The notes beneath the pieces are model-generated. The model did not search any database. It saw nothing but the letters and a program-made list of their open reading frames with translations, and was not told the DNA's origin. Position numbers and translations under genes: made by a program. 64,000 nucleotides of DNA, taken from the NCBI RefSeq assembly GCF_900116615.1, contig NZ_FPBF01000001.1:248001-312000 (forward strand). The letters run 5' to 3'. Positions within the stretch are counted from its first letter, which is position 1; every line of letters begins with the position of its first letter. This document shows, one piece after another, positions 28,061-36,906 of this stretch. The DNA is from Algoriphagus locisalis (GTDB taxonomy: Bacteria; Bacteroidota; Bacteroidia; Cytophagales; Cyclobacteriaceae).

Positions 28061-28747
28061 ATGATAAAAGACAAGTTGAGAAGAATCATCCACGCGAGAT
28101 ATAGGGTTTCTTTTTCTAAGGCAGGCGAGGATATTCAGTTACGTAAGCTTTTGAATACTGCCAAAGGGAAATATTTGGATATAGGGTGCTTCGAGCCAGT
28201 TACATTCTCCAATACTTATTTTTTCTATTTGAGAGGTTGGTCTGGGGTGGTCGTTGACCCTAATCCAGAACTGGAAACGCTCTTTAAAGCGCAAAGACCA
28301 TTGGACAAATTCATTAATAAAGGGATTTCTTCAGAGCCAGGAATTCTGAAGTATTACATGTTGCCTTACAAGATGAGCTCTATGAATACATTTGATTATA
28401 GTTTTTTGGAGAAAAATGATCTGGTAAAATTTATTCAAAATGAAATAGAAGTACCACTTGTGACGATGAAGTCCATAGTTCAAGAAAACAACTTATTGGA
28501 TGGAGTAGATTTTTTGGATGTGGATGTAGAAGGGTTGGATCTTGAAGTATTGAGTTCTAATGATTGGGAATTGTTCCGACCTAAACTGGTTATGGTAGAG
28601 ACGGAAAAATCAGTAGAAGAGGACTTGTCTAGTGATGTTTATAAACTCATGATATCCAAGGACTATTCGCTTCTCTCGAAACTTGTTCAAAGTTCATCTG
28701 GCACAGGGAATCTGATTTTTGTCAAGAATGAATTCAAACTTAGTTAA
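28061..28747 (+). CDS. FkbM-family methyltransferase, 228 aa
   Basis: YLDIGCFEPVTFSNTYFFYLRGWSG followed by VVDPNPELE is the SAM-binding core of FkbM methyltransferases. VDFLDVDVEGLDLEVL is the second conserved motif (DVEG-x-D). FkbM proteins O-methylate sugars or polyketides; in this context a sugar hydroxyl is the likely target. The ATG is 12 bases after the neuA stop. The next gene starts after 50 bases. Confidence 0.82.
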   Translation: MIKDKLRRIIHARYRVSFSKAGEDIQLRKLLNTAKGKYLDIGCFEPVTFSNTYFFYLRGWSGVVVDPNPELETLFKAQRPLDKFINKGISSEPGILKYYMLPYKMSSMNTFDYSFLEKNDLVKFIQNEIEVPLVTMKSIVQENNLLDGVDFLDVDVEGLDLEVLSSNDWELFRPKLVMVETEKSVEEDLSSDVYKLMISKDYSLLSKLVQSSSGTGNLIFVKNEFKLS

Positions 28748-28797
28748 TCTGAGTTAGCAAAGATTTTTCTAGAAAACATAAAAGTGAGTAGCAAAGC

Positions 28798-30495
28798 ATG
28801 TGTGGAATAGCTGGATCAGTAGGTAAGGGAAGTATAGAATTGGAGATAAAACAAGTGTGCGATATGATGTTGCACAGGGGACCTGATAATACAGGTATAT
28901 GGACAGATGAAAACGAGTGTGTATTAGGACATAATAGATTGAGCATCATTGATTTATCTGATGCTGCTAATCAGCCTTTCTCTTCTCTGGGCCAACGATA
29001 CACACTCGTTTTTAACGGTGAAATTTACAATTACCTTGAGCTCAGGGATGAACTGGGGAATAGTGATTTCCGGACCAACTCAGATACAGAAGTATTATTA
29101 CGTGCCTATCAGAAATGGGGATGTGGTATGCTTGACAAACTAAACGGCATGTTTGCTTTTGCCATTTGGGACAGGAAAGAAAAAGAACTCTTTTTGGCAA
29201 GAGATAGGTTTGGCGTAAAGCCGCTTTATTATGCATTAAAGAATGATAAGCTATACTTCTGTTCAGAGATTCCACCTCTCTTTAAAATTGGTATTCCAAA
29301 AAATCCTAATTTGAAAGTTTGGTCATCTTATTTTATCTCTGGAAAATATGCTGTAGGAAAAGAGACTTTCTGGGAAGGAATAGAATTACTTGAGCCTGGT
29401 TATACGCTTAATTATTGCAACGGAGAAATTACGCTGAAAAAGTGGTATGACTTTGAAAATGCCATTAAAACGAAGCAGGAAAATGCACTTATGAATCCTA
29501 AGGAATACTTAAAATCTCTCTTGTTGGATGCTACTAAATTGCGTTTTAGAGCAGATGTCCCAGTTGGATTTAACTTGAGTGGTGGCTTGGATTCTAGTAT
29601 GCTTTTCTCCTTAATTAATAGCCAGTTTGGAGAAAATTCTAAAATAGAGGCTTTCACCTTTTATACAGGCGACGATAGATACGATGAGCTAGACTATGTA
29701 CAGTCTCTACTCAAAGGCTCAAATTTCAAGTTGAATCCAGTTCTGCTTTCTCCAAAAGAAGTGCCTTCTTTGGCTAAAGATATAGCCTTACAACAGATGG
29801 AACCTTATGGAGGTCTGCCTACTATTGCTTATTCTAAGTTGTTTAAAGTTGCAGCTGAAAAAGGGTTTAAGGTATTGCTTGATGGACAAGGTGCAGATGA
29901 ATCATGGGCTGGCTATGATTATTATTTTAATAACTCCAACTTAGAATTACAAGGAGTAAAATCTTCACCTTTTAGACCAAATGTCTTAACAAAGGATTTT
30001 AGGAATGAAGTAAAATCAGGAGTTGTAACTGCTCCTTTTGATGAAAATTTACTGAATCTGCAATACAGAGATTTATTCCAAACGAAACTCCAAAGGGCAT
30101 TGAGATTTTCTGATCGAGTTTCTATGCAATCAAGTACAGAATTACGAGAACCTTTTTTGGATTATAGATTGGTGGAAAATGTGTTTGCGCTGCCAAGGGA
30201 AATGAAAATGCAGGGAGGTAAACAAAAATGGCTTTTCAGGGAGATTGCGAAAGATTTTCTTACTGGCGAAATCCGATTGGCTCCTAAGCGCCCGCTACAG
30301 ACTCCTCAACGGGAATGGCTCGGAGATGAATTAAAAGAATGGGTTTGTGACGAAGCCTTGTCAATACATTCACTTCCTTGGTTCGATATGAATGAAGTAA
30401 AAAAAGAACTCAATTTGTATTTCAAAGGAAACAAAGAAAGTAGCTTCCATATTTGGCAGTGGATCAATACCGCATTAATTTTTAATAATGCGTAG
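28798..30495 (+). CDS. asnB: Second asparagine-synthetase-type amidotransferase, 565 aa
   Basis: MCGIAGSVG gives the N-terminal nucleophile Cys2. HRGPDNTG and FNGEIYNY are glutaminase motifs. FNLSGGLDSSMLFS is the PP-loop of the ATP-binding domain. It is shorter than and clearly diverged from the copy at 13251. In this operon, next to FkbM and neuA genes, it probably makes a carboxamide on a sugar acid such as a uronic or nonulosonic acid. Simple asparagine synthesis is the alternative. Confidence 0.85.
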   Translation: MCGIAGSVGKGSIELEIKQVCDMMLHRGPDNTGIWTDENECVLGHNRLSIIDLSDAANQPFSSLGQRYTLVFNGEIYNYLELRDELGNSDFRTNSDTEVLLRAYQKWGCGMLDKLNGMFAFAIWDRKEKELFLARDRFGVKPLYYALKNDKLYFCSEIPPLFKIGIPKNPNLKVWSSYFISGKYAVGKETFWEGIELLEPGYTLNYCNGEITLKKWYDFENAIKTKQENALMNPKEYLKSLLLDATKLRFRADVPVGFNLSGGLDSSMLFSLINSQFGENSKIEAFTFYTGDDRYDELDYVQSLLKGSNFKLNPVLLSPKEVPSLAKDIALQQMEPYGGLPTIAYSKLFKVAAEKGFKVLLDGQGADESWAGYDYYFNNSNLELQGVKSSPFRPNVLTKDFRNEVKSGVVTAPFDENLLNLQYRDLFQTKLQRALRFSDRVSMQSSTELREPFLDYRLVENVFALPREMKMQGGKQKWLFREIAKDFLTGEIRLAPKRPLQTPQREWLGDELKEWVCDEALSIHSLPWFDMNEVKKELNLYFKGNKESSFHIWQWINTALIFNNA

Positions 30496-30602
30496 TTTTT
30501 TTGGGGGGGTTACTCAGAATTTCAAGGGTATAAAAACAGATAAATCGCATAAAGAGCTGTAAATTAGGAGTATTAGATTTAATTTTTATAAAATTTTTAG
30601 GT

Positions 30603-32249
30603 ATGAAATATCGCATCAAAATCACAAATCTTTCATTTGATCTTGAGTTTGAACCGATGAACGACTCCAATGGACAAGGTGAAAAAATTTTAAAACAACA
30701 TGTCACTGGAGAAGAGTTTTTCTTGAGTTCCTCAGTGATCGAAAACATGGTAAAAAGCTCGGATAAGTTTATTACTCTAGAGGACTTTGAGTACGATTGG
30801 GAAAAAGCAATTGAGTTTACCCAAAACTCAGATACATCTATTATCAGGCTTCAAAACGGTAAAAAATATAGAATTAGAGAGTATAAAGCTCAGAAGTTGA
30901 AAAAAGACCTATTCATTGTGTCAGAAGGTCAATCTCAATTGGTTTTTGGAATAGATAATTATGATCAATGGAATAGTAGAGAAGATAAAAAACAGGATAG
31001 ATATGTGTTTGATCTAGGGGCTTGGAATTCAAGAATAGGAATTGTAAATGTTGATTTGAAGTCTGCAGTTACTACCAGTGAAGTACAGCCCTATTATCGT
31101 GGTATTTTTAAAAACTCTCCATCTAAAAATCAATCTGGATCAATCGCATTGGTAAATTCAGATACAGACATGGAGTTTGGTCTATTATATTCAGGCAGTC
31201 AGGATGATGACTTACTGGTAATACAAAAGAAAGTAAATTTCAAAGGCGTAATCTGGCAAGAATTAAAAGCAAACCATGGAGGAGGACTTAAACTCGTTAT
31301 GGAGGATTGCGATCTAGAACAAGTTGACCCGCCCACGTACTATAGGAAAGAAATTGTTTTCACTCAAAATTCTGCAAAACTGCTGGAGGGTAGCTTTAAT
31401 CAGATTGAGAATATGTTTCAGGGAATGGGAAATAGCTCCAATATTATTTATTGTGAGGGAATGACTTTTATGCTTCCACCTAATACCTTTCTTCAAAATT
31501 ACCATAATAGATATAATCATGATACTATAGGGCAGGCAAACCAAGACACCTCTCATTACATACATACCATCCCGAAAAAAGGTGATCGTTTTTTAATGAG
31601 TAGGAGCTACCAGACCAATGGAGAAGTGATACCGGATATGTTGCGTAATGTGATCAATTGGGAAAAGCTTGGTCTTAGCCCTATTCCAAATACAGTAAGA
31701 TCTCTTCAGGCTGGGGATCGTATTAAAATACAAGGAGTCGAATATTTGATAAAAGTAACGGATAGAGTGAATGGCGTAATGTTTAATTCCGAGTATCGAT
31801 TTAATAATCAAGATTCATATTATAGCCAGGAGTTTAAATTGGATAAAGCCTTACCGGAGAACCTGCCAATGGTTTTGGAAGTGGAAGTGATAGCGAGTCG
31901 AGCAGAGGCTCTCATGGATGGAAAGCCTCATCAAGGCTACATAATCTTCAAGTATAACAAGAACTGGCAAACAAATGTCGATATAAATCACGGCTTGGAA
32001 TATATGCTTCAGTCCAATCCCTTTGGTGTGCTGTCATATAATCATAAGGAGATTTCTATTTGGGCTAGAAATACCAAACACAATGGATTCTATCGGCAAT
32101 CAAAATCAGGTATTGGGACTTCTAAAGGCTATACACTAATTAACTGTCAGGGATTTGACGATCAGTTTAGCCCGGATATAGCTGTGAAATCAAATGGGCA
32201 AATGGATGAGAGAGCGGCCGAATTTATTAGCTTTTTGGAGAATTTATAG
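30603..32249 (+). CDS. Unrecognised 548-aa protein, possibly a parallel beta-helix
   Basis: No family recognised. There is no signal peptide and no membrane span. Residues ~70-90 (FTQNSDTSIIRLQNGKKYRI) look like the opening of a right-handed beta-helix as in pectate-lyase-like proteins, and the middle is rich in short strands and Asn turns. The C-terminal half has YLIKVTDRVNG and a tryptophan/tyrosine-rich section. It starts 107 bases after the second asparagine synthetase and is followed by a hairpin terminator, so it may be the last gene of the polysaccharide region. A role in glycan binding or cleavage is only a guess. Confidence 0.7.
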   Translation: MKYRIKITNLSFDLEFEPMNDSNGQGEKILKQHVTGEEFFLSSSVIENMVKSSDKFITLEDFEYDWEKAIEFTQNSDTSIIRLQNGKKYRIREYKAQKLKKDLFIVSEGQSQLVFGIDNYDQWNSREDKKQDRYVFDLGAWNSRIGIVNVDLKSAVTTSEVQPYYRGIFKNSPSKNQSGSIALVNSDTDMEFGLLYSGSQDDDLLVIQKKVNFKGVIWQELKANHGGGLKLVMEDCDLEQVDPPTYYRKEIVFTQNSAKLLEGSFNQIENMFQGMGNSSNIIYCEGMTFMLPPNTFLQNYHNRYNHDTIGQANQDTSHYIHTIPKKGDRFLMSRSYQTNGEVIPDMLRNVINWEKLGLSPIPNTVRSLQAGDRIKIQGVEYLIKVTDRVNGVMFNSEYRFNNQDSYYSQEFKLDKALPENLPMVLEVEVIASRAEALMDGKPHQGYIIFKYNKNWQTNVDINHGLEYMLQSNPFGVLSYNHKEISIWARNTKHNGFYRQSKSGIGTSKGYTLINCQGFDDQFSPDIAVKSNGQMDERAAEFISFLENL

Positions 32250-32328
32250 CAGATGTCATAGATGTCAATTAAAGAACCTGAGATTTGTCTGAATAAAATT
32301 GACCTAGGTTCTCGCCTAAAGAAAACAG

Positions 32329-32358
32329 AGGCTGTCCAGCGTGTTGAGACAGCCTTTT
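32329..32358 (+). terminator. Rho-independent terminator
   Basis: The stem AGGCTGTC / GACAGCCT has an 11-base loop and is followed by TTTTC. It lies 80 bases after the stop of the 548-residue gene, in the right orientation to end the polysaccharide transcription unit. Confidence 0.7.
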
Positions 32359-32538
32359 CAATAGCCTTCACTTGTTTTTTTAAGAATCCTACAAAAACAT
32401 TTAAATTGAACAAGTGATTTATCTTTCTTCAAGGGTGAGCATCATTAAGCTTATCTAATTAATGGGGCTCAGAAGTAGTTTAAACTATGGACTTTCGTGC
32501 ATTTAGCTTTAGCGTCTGAAAACGTTTACTTTTGAGTT

Positions 32539-32900
32539 ATGTGGAAGCTAAGAAGCAATTCACACATGGTTTATTGACTAACTCTCCATATAGTTTGGTG
32601 CACAAAGGGTGGATAATAAGTTCTCAAATGAGATGTTAAATCCCGATTTCGGAAGCTTTTAATCCAAATATTTGACGTATTTGACTGTAAAATGTGGAAA
32701 GGTGTTATGTCAAAGAACGATACGCATCTGGAGTATAATCTTTCGCCAAGACTGAGTACTCTTGTGAAAAGACTGAAAGAAAGGAGTTCATTAAGGTTCA
32801 ACAGGAATTACCAGAATGGAAGAAAATGAATTGGGGGCACCACTTTTGGTCTTTAGGTTATGGATCTTTAACTCTTGGAACTGCTAGTTGCTCTCCACAC
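32539..32900 (+). pseudogene. Decayed IS200/IS605-type TnpA transposase
   Basis: Reading from ATG 32539 through in-frame stops gives KLRSNSHMVY, LTLHIVWCTK, then CKMWKGVMSKNDTHLEYNLS and STLVKRLKERSS. A frameshift near 32793 continues as KVQQELPEWKKMNWGHHFWSLGYGS. This order and spacing match the Y1 transposase family (HLVWCTK, VMPDHVHLL, LKGRSS, WGxHFWARGY). At least four in-frame stops plus the frameshift are present. The first His of the HxH pair is gone (NDTHL) and the part with the catalytic Tyr is not recognisable. The element is dead. Confidence 0.75.
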
Positions 32901-33313
32901 GGCTATGTACTTTGGGTTCGTAGTAGTTTAGTTGACTCTTTGTTACTCATTCAAATTGGAGATCATCTTTTGCCTTTATTTTTGGCATTGGCTTTATCAT
33001 TACAATACTAAATAGATAAACTCTTGATTTTAAAAAATGCCTTCTGTTCAATCAATGCACTGCTTTTGAAATTTTAAAACGAGAGACTTTTAGTTATTTA
33101 AAGTCCTAAATTTTAATCATGGGTGTACGGAATGATGCCATTAACCAATACTCCTCGGCTTAACTGCCCAGAAGACTGATGTCCGATGACCGAAGTGGAC
33201 ACAATTCTTACGTTTAAAATATCCAATATTGCTTTGACCTCCTTACTGGCAGAAAAGCGGATATACAGAATATTAATTATTTAAAACTAATTTTAAATTC
33301 TTTTGTAGTATAG
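32901..33313 (+). other. Gap between transposase remnant and WbpL-like gene
   Basis: No gene is supported here. The first part is the degenerated tail of the transposase. Positions 33125-33266 hold an inverted copy of a repeat also found at 40335-40470. The last ~50 bases are AT-rich and may contain the promoter of the next gene. Confidence 0.5.
33125..33266 (-). repeat. Dispersed repeat R1 (reverse copy)
   Basis: The reverse complement begins GTATATCCGCTTTTCTGCCA and ends ATGGCATCATTCCGTAC. It aligns along its length to 40335-40470, by eye about three-quarters identical. The last ~45 bases also match 51105-51150. Non-coding. It lies close to the transposase remnant but shows no clear transposon ends. 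Confidence 0.65.
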
Positions 33314-34288
33314 ATGATTTTATCTCAAATCATAATTTTCCTTGCCCTTTTGCTGCTCGCTCTGATTTACCACAGGCTAGCGCTCAAGTTCAATATCGTA
33401 GATCAACCCAATCACCGCAGTTCCCATATTCATACCACAGTAAGAGGTGGCGGTATATTGTTTCCTTTGGCTGTACTCTTTTGGTGGATGGCATTCGATT
33501 TCCAGCATACCTGGATGATTATCGGTATTGTCTGGGTGGCTGCGATTAGTTTGCTGGATGATATCTATACCATATCCAGTAAAATCCGCTTTGCGGTTCA
33601 GTTTTTTGCGCTTACCATGGCCTTCCATGACTTGGATGTCTTTTCTCAAATCCACTGGCTGGCTCTTCCTGTACTGTATTTTATAGCATTGGCAGTGATC
33701 AATGGGATTAACTTCATGGATGGCATCAATGGCATCACTGGCTTATACGGGTTGGTGTTCCTGGGAAGCATACTGGCGGTGGATACCTACACTGAAGTTT
33801 TTGATGAGTATTTAATCCGATACGAAATCCTGGCAATCTGTGTGTTTTTGATATTCAATTTGCGCAAAAAAGCACTCATGTTCGCAGGAGATATTGGCAG
33901 CATATCCCTGGCCTACCTAATGATTTATTTTCTGATGCAATGGTATCTTGCCTCTGGGTCTTGGACGGTCATCTTATTCCTGTTGGTATATGGATTGGAT
34001 TCGGCAATTACCATTTTTGATAGAATCCGTAAAGGAGAAAAAATCTCTGAACCGCACCGCACGCACCTGTATCAGATACTCGCAAACCAGGGAAAAATAC
34101 CCCATGTCAACATTTCCTTGATCTATGCAATTCTTCAGCTTGGGATTAACTTTGGATTTTTTATTTACCCCAAAACCACCCCGGGTCCCTATCTAGGAGC
34201 TGCAATTCTTGTAGTCACTGGCTTGGTTTATATCTTCCTGAAATCCTACCTCCTTAAAAGGTACGCGACTATCCAAACTGACAACTAA
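33314..34288 (+). CDS. WbpL/WecA-type undecaprenyl-phosphate sugar-1-phosphate transferase, 324 aa
   Basis: A polytopic membrane enzyme of the polyprenyl-phosphate HexNAc-1-phosphate transferase family. PNHRSSHIHTTVRGGGI is the WbpL-type N-terminal motif. SLLDDIYTISSK supplies the Asp-Asp pair, NGINFMDGINGITG the NxxNxxDG loop, MFAGDIGSIS the third, and PHRTHLYQI the HxH-like basic loop. It initiates glycan assembly by linking a sugar phosphate to undecaprenyl phosphate. It stands alone, about 1 kb from the main cluster, with a repeat tract and a terminator downstream. Confidence 0.85.
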   Translation: MILSQIIIFLALLLLALIYHRLALKFNIVDQPNHRSSHIHTTVRGGGILFPLAVLFWWMAFDFQHTWMIIGIVWVAAISLLDDIYTISSKIRFAVQFFALTMAFHDLDVFSQIHWLALPVLYFIALAVINGINFMDGINGITGLYGLVFLGSILAVDTYTEVFDEYLIRYEILAICVFLIFNLRKKALMFAGDIGSISLAYLMIYFLMQWYLASGSWTVILFLLVYGLDSAITIFDRIRKGEKISEPHRTHLYQILANQGKIPHVNISLIYAILQLGINFGFFIYPKTTPGPYLGAAILVVTGLVYIFLKSYLLKRYATIQTDN

Positions 34289-34560
34289 GGCCCAAGAGTC
34301 AAGACCCAAGAGTCAAGAGTCAAGATTCAAGAATCAAGATCCAAGAGACTAGAACCAAGAGACAAATGTCAACAAATTCCTACCACCGCGCTCATCCTCC
34401 CCTTTAGGGGTCGGGGGTAGAACCCAGAGCTAAGAACCACCAACCGCCAGCCGAGATAGAAGAATCAAGAATCAAGAACTCAGAGCCAAGAATCAAGAAC
34501 CAAAAACCGCCAACTTCCAACTTCTAACCTCCAACAGCCAACTGCTAACCCCAACCGCTC
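34289..34560 (+). repeat. Low-complexity spacer: CAAGA-type then CCAAC-type tracts
   Basis: Degenerate short repeats: AAGAGTCAAGA / AAGAATCAAGA units, a CCCCTTTAGGGG palindrome followed by TCGGGGGTAG, then AACTTCCAACTTCTAACC / CAACAGCCAACTGC units. The strand is poor in G in the C-rich part. This is the first of many such spacers, which fill the rest of the window. No coding potential. Confidence 0.75.
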
Positions 34561-34570
34561 CCATAAATAA

Positions 34571-34599
34571 AAAGACCCAGAGATACCCTGGGTCTTTTT
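34571..34599 (+). terminator. Strong hairpin terminator
   Basis: A 10-bp stem AAAGACCCAG / CTGGGTCTTT with a 7-base loop, followed by T residues. It is flanked by A-run and T-run, so it may work in both directions. It follows the WbpL-like gene and its repeat spacer. Confidence 0.75.
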
Positions 34600-34661
34600 G
34601 TTTGGCCTCTGCCTAATTAAAACTTAACGCTGTGTCAAATTTGAGGGGTATTACTCAAATA

Positions 34662-34687
34662 AAAAATACCCAATATTGGGTATTTTT
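34662..34687. promoter_or_regulatory. 26-bp perfect palindrome AAAAATACCC-AATATT-GGGTATTTTT
   Basis: Perfect dyad symmetry across 26 bases. A closely similar palindrome lies at 39909-39936. It could be an operator or a bidirectional terminator-like hairpin. It is located about 300 bases before the exported-protein operon. Function not shown. Confidence 0.5.
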
Positions 34688-34882
34688 GAGCTGTTTTGGC
34701 CTTGATTTGGACAATTTTCGGGGTAAGATCATTTTTTGAAAATCCTTGGATCACTTATTGATATTGTAAGGATACCGTTTGAATGAAATGAAAGACTCAG
34801 GTGAAACCGCTCTCCAGACACATCAACCGCTCAGACGAGAATTGAAATTATTAACAAAAAGCATTTTTGATTTGGAATAGCA

Positions 34883-34916
34883 TTTGCGACTTAATCATCT
34901 GTTTTTATTTACTTTG
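34883..34916 (+). promoter_or_regulatory. Candidate promoter of the exported-protein operon
   Basis: TTTG at 34883 and TTACTTTG at 34909 resemble the Bacteroidota -33 TTTG and -7 TAnnTTTG boxes, with spacing near the expected 19-22 bases. The downstream leader is about 75 bases long to ATG 34993. Confidence 0.4.
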
Positions 34917-34992
34917 TACCCAAATTAAAAAGTAGGGGTAGTCCCTGTTTAAAATTTAAAAAAATCCTCATCAACTTAATCAAATCCCCAAA

Positions 34993-35463
34993 ATGAAACA
35001 AAATTTGTTCTCTATTTCGGTTAATCGTTCACTTATGATTGCCTTGGTTGCTATGCTAGCAATGGGTGCTTGTAAGAGTAAAAAGAAAGCTGCCCAGCAA
35101 CCAGCACCTCCAGCTCCTGTGGAGCAAGTGGAACAGCCAGCACCTCCTCCGGCTCCAGTAGCCTCAGCAGAGGAAGTCGCAGCTGAAAAGCTGGAAAATT
35201 ATTTCAATAGTGTAGCTGCAGCAGGTAATGCATCTATGGCAAACCAAACTATCCAAGAGACGCTGGGTATGTTCTCTAATCAGGAAACTCCAGTGTTGAT
35301 CGTGATTCACGAAGAGAATGGAATTAAGGATTATGATGAGCCTACTACCATTAAAAAGTATTTGGACTACCTGAAAGACACCAAAAAGAACTTAAACTAC
35401 ATCAGCGATATCCGCATGGATGCTAATGGTAAGGTCTCTGAATTGGAGCTTAGAAGAAAATAA
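34993..35463 (+). CDS. Small lipoprotein with Pro/Ala-rich linker, 156 aa
   Basis: The N-terminus has a hydrophobic signal ending MGAC (residues 24-27), a lipobox, followed by KSKKKAAQ and a Pro/Ala-rich linker (residues ~35-60). The C-terminal ~90 residues form a compact domain (LENYFNSVAAAGNASMAN..., YDEPTTIKKYLDYLKDT). Its pattern resembles domains in the two other exported proteins downstream. It is probably anchored in the outer membrane or facing the periplasm. First gene of a four-gene exported-protein operon. Function unknown. Confidence 0.75.
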   Translation: MKQNLFSISVNRSLMIALVAMLAMGACKSKKKAAQQPAPPAPVEQVEQPAPPPAPVASAEEVAAEKLENYFNSVAAAGNASMANQTIQETLGMFSNQETPVLIVIHEENGIKDYDEPTTIKKYLDYLKDTKKNLNYISDIRMDANGKVSELELRRK

Positions 35464-35488
35464 TCGCCCACCTGAAAACAATTTTACA

Positions 35489-36067
35489 ATGAAAAATATA
35501 ATGATCCTTTTCCTGGGCTTATTCCTTGCTTCTTCAGTAAGTGCGCTAGCTCAGTCTGAAACAATTAGCCCTGCTAGAAAACAAGCAATTGACTCCCTTG
35601 CCTTGGAGAAAGTGAAAGATTTGAGTAAGTACATCAGCATCATCGGTAGCAAAGAGACGCAGTTCTCCGAAGCCAATCGAGTGATGGACCGTGCCGAAGA
35701 ATTATTCTCTCCGGGAGCTGAAATGGGCGTTTCCAGCATCAATACCAACGAAATCGCTTACTACAAAGTAAGACGTTATTTCGAGCGCTTGATGGCTTTG
35801 AACTACGATAGAGTAAACATCACCTGGTACGATATCCAGTACATCTCTGATCTGGAAAGACAGCCTGATGGCAGATATGTGGGTGTTGTCACTGTTTTCC
35901 AACGTTTCGAAGGAACCTCTATTGAAACAGGCATGAACTACAAAGACACTACTAAGAAAGATATCACAATCTACGTTGAGAAAAAGCAAACCCAAATTGC
36001 CGGTAGAACTATCGAATTCTGGGACGTCATGCTAGGTGACGTGAGAGTGACTGAAACCTCCGCATGA
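35489..36067 (+). CDS. Secreted protein of unknown function, 192 aa
   Basis: The start is ATG 35489, giving the signal peptide MKNIMILFLGLFLASSVSALAQ-type with cleavage after ALA/Q; upstream starts at 35420 lie in the previous gene and lack a signal. The mature part contains IGSKETQFSEANRVMDRAE and a repeating pattern that aligns by eye with the N-terminal domain of the LRR protein at 36893 (IGSAETQPRDKDVVIRES). An NTF2-like fold is possible but unproven. It overlaps the next gene by 4 bases (ATGA). Confidence 0.75.
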   Translation: MKNIMILFLGLFLASSVSALAQSETISPARKQAIDSLALEKVKDLSKYISIIGSKETQFSEANRVMDRAEELFSPGAEMGVSSINTNEIAYYKVRRYFERLMALNYDRVNITWYDIQYISDLERQPDGRYVGVVTVFQRFEGTSIETGMNYKDTTKKDITIYVEKKQTQIAGRTIEFWDVMLGDVRVTETSA

Positions 36068-36906
36068 GAATAGTATCCTTTATCTTTGCGATTTTTATCG
36101 CAAGCATCTCGATTGTCTCGGGGCAGGGCATAGGCTCCCCCGGGACAATTAAAGATGATGGCAAATTTGCTGCCTCTACCAAACAACTAAACCAATTCTT
36201 CAGAAGATTTAATGCCGAAGAGTCTCCAACTGATGGCAATGTGCGCTATTACCCGGGAGATACAGCTTACCACAGTCCCGCACTGAGAAAAGGGTTTCTC
36301 CAGGTACTTTTTGACAATCAAACCTCCTCAGTCAGTAATGAACTAAAAACAGAATTTACCAACTCCGTACTTTCACCATCTTACCCTCAGTACATCAACT
36401 TCCACCGGGAAGGCTGGCTTGCTGAGGTTCAGGCTGAATTTATTTACAAAGGCAAAAGAGAAGTTGCCACCCTGATATTAAAACTTCAGCCGGAAGGGTT
36501 GGGGTACGAATGGGTCATAGATGAGGTATCATTTCCCCCATTCAAAAACATCTTCAATAAGCCAGTAGGAGATGGAAAAGATTTCTTGCACCCACTTAGT
36601 CATGAACTGGGATTTATGAATCTTCGTAGGGCCTTTCAGGACTCAGATTCCCCCGAAGCTTACACTGAAAGTAGTTTTAAACCTGATTACCTGACCTTAT
36701 TTTTGTATGAAATGAAACAGAATAACATCCGTTACCAAACCGTAACTGACGTTAAATTTCACTTCTTCCAAATTGAAGGCTGGTATTTTGAAGTAAATCA
36801 ATTCAACCGACCTGGATTTAATACAGGCTGGCTGATTTCAAACCTTGTCAAACTTAACCCTGGTGACAAGGAGTCTATACAGAAATACATTTATGATCAG
36901 AACTAA
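36064..36906 (+). CDS. Secreted protein of unknown function, 280 aa
   Basis: A signal peptide (IVSFIFAIFIASISIVSG, cleavage near SGQG). The mature protein has a charged N-terminal part (TKQLNQFFRRFNAEES) and two similar halves with aromatic strands (YINFHREGWLAEVQAEF, FHFFQIEGWYFEVNQF), suggesting an internal duplication. No family recognised. It is coupled to both neighbours: ATGA at its start and a 14-base overlap at its end. Confidence 0.72.
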   Translation: MRIVSFIFAIFIASISIVSGQGIGSPGTIKDDGKFAASTKQLNQFFRRFNAEESPTDGNVRYYPGDTAYHSPALRKGFLQVLFDNQTSSVSNELKTEFTNSVLSPSYPQYINFHREGWLAEVQAEFIYKGKREVATLILKLQPEGLGYEWVIDEVSFPPFKNIFNKPVGDGKDFLHPLSHELGFMNLRRAFQDSDSPEAYTESSFKPDYLTLFLYEMKQNNIRYQTVTDVKFHFFQIEGWYFEVNQFNRPGFNTGWLISNLVKLNPGDKESIQKYIYDQN

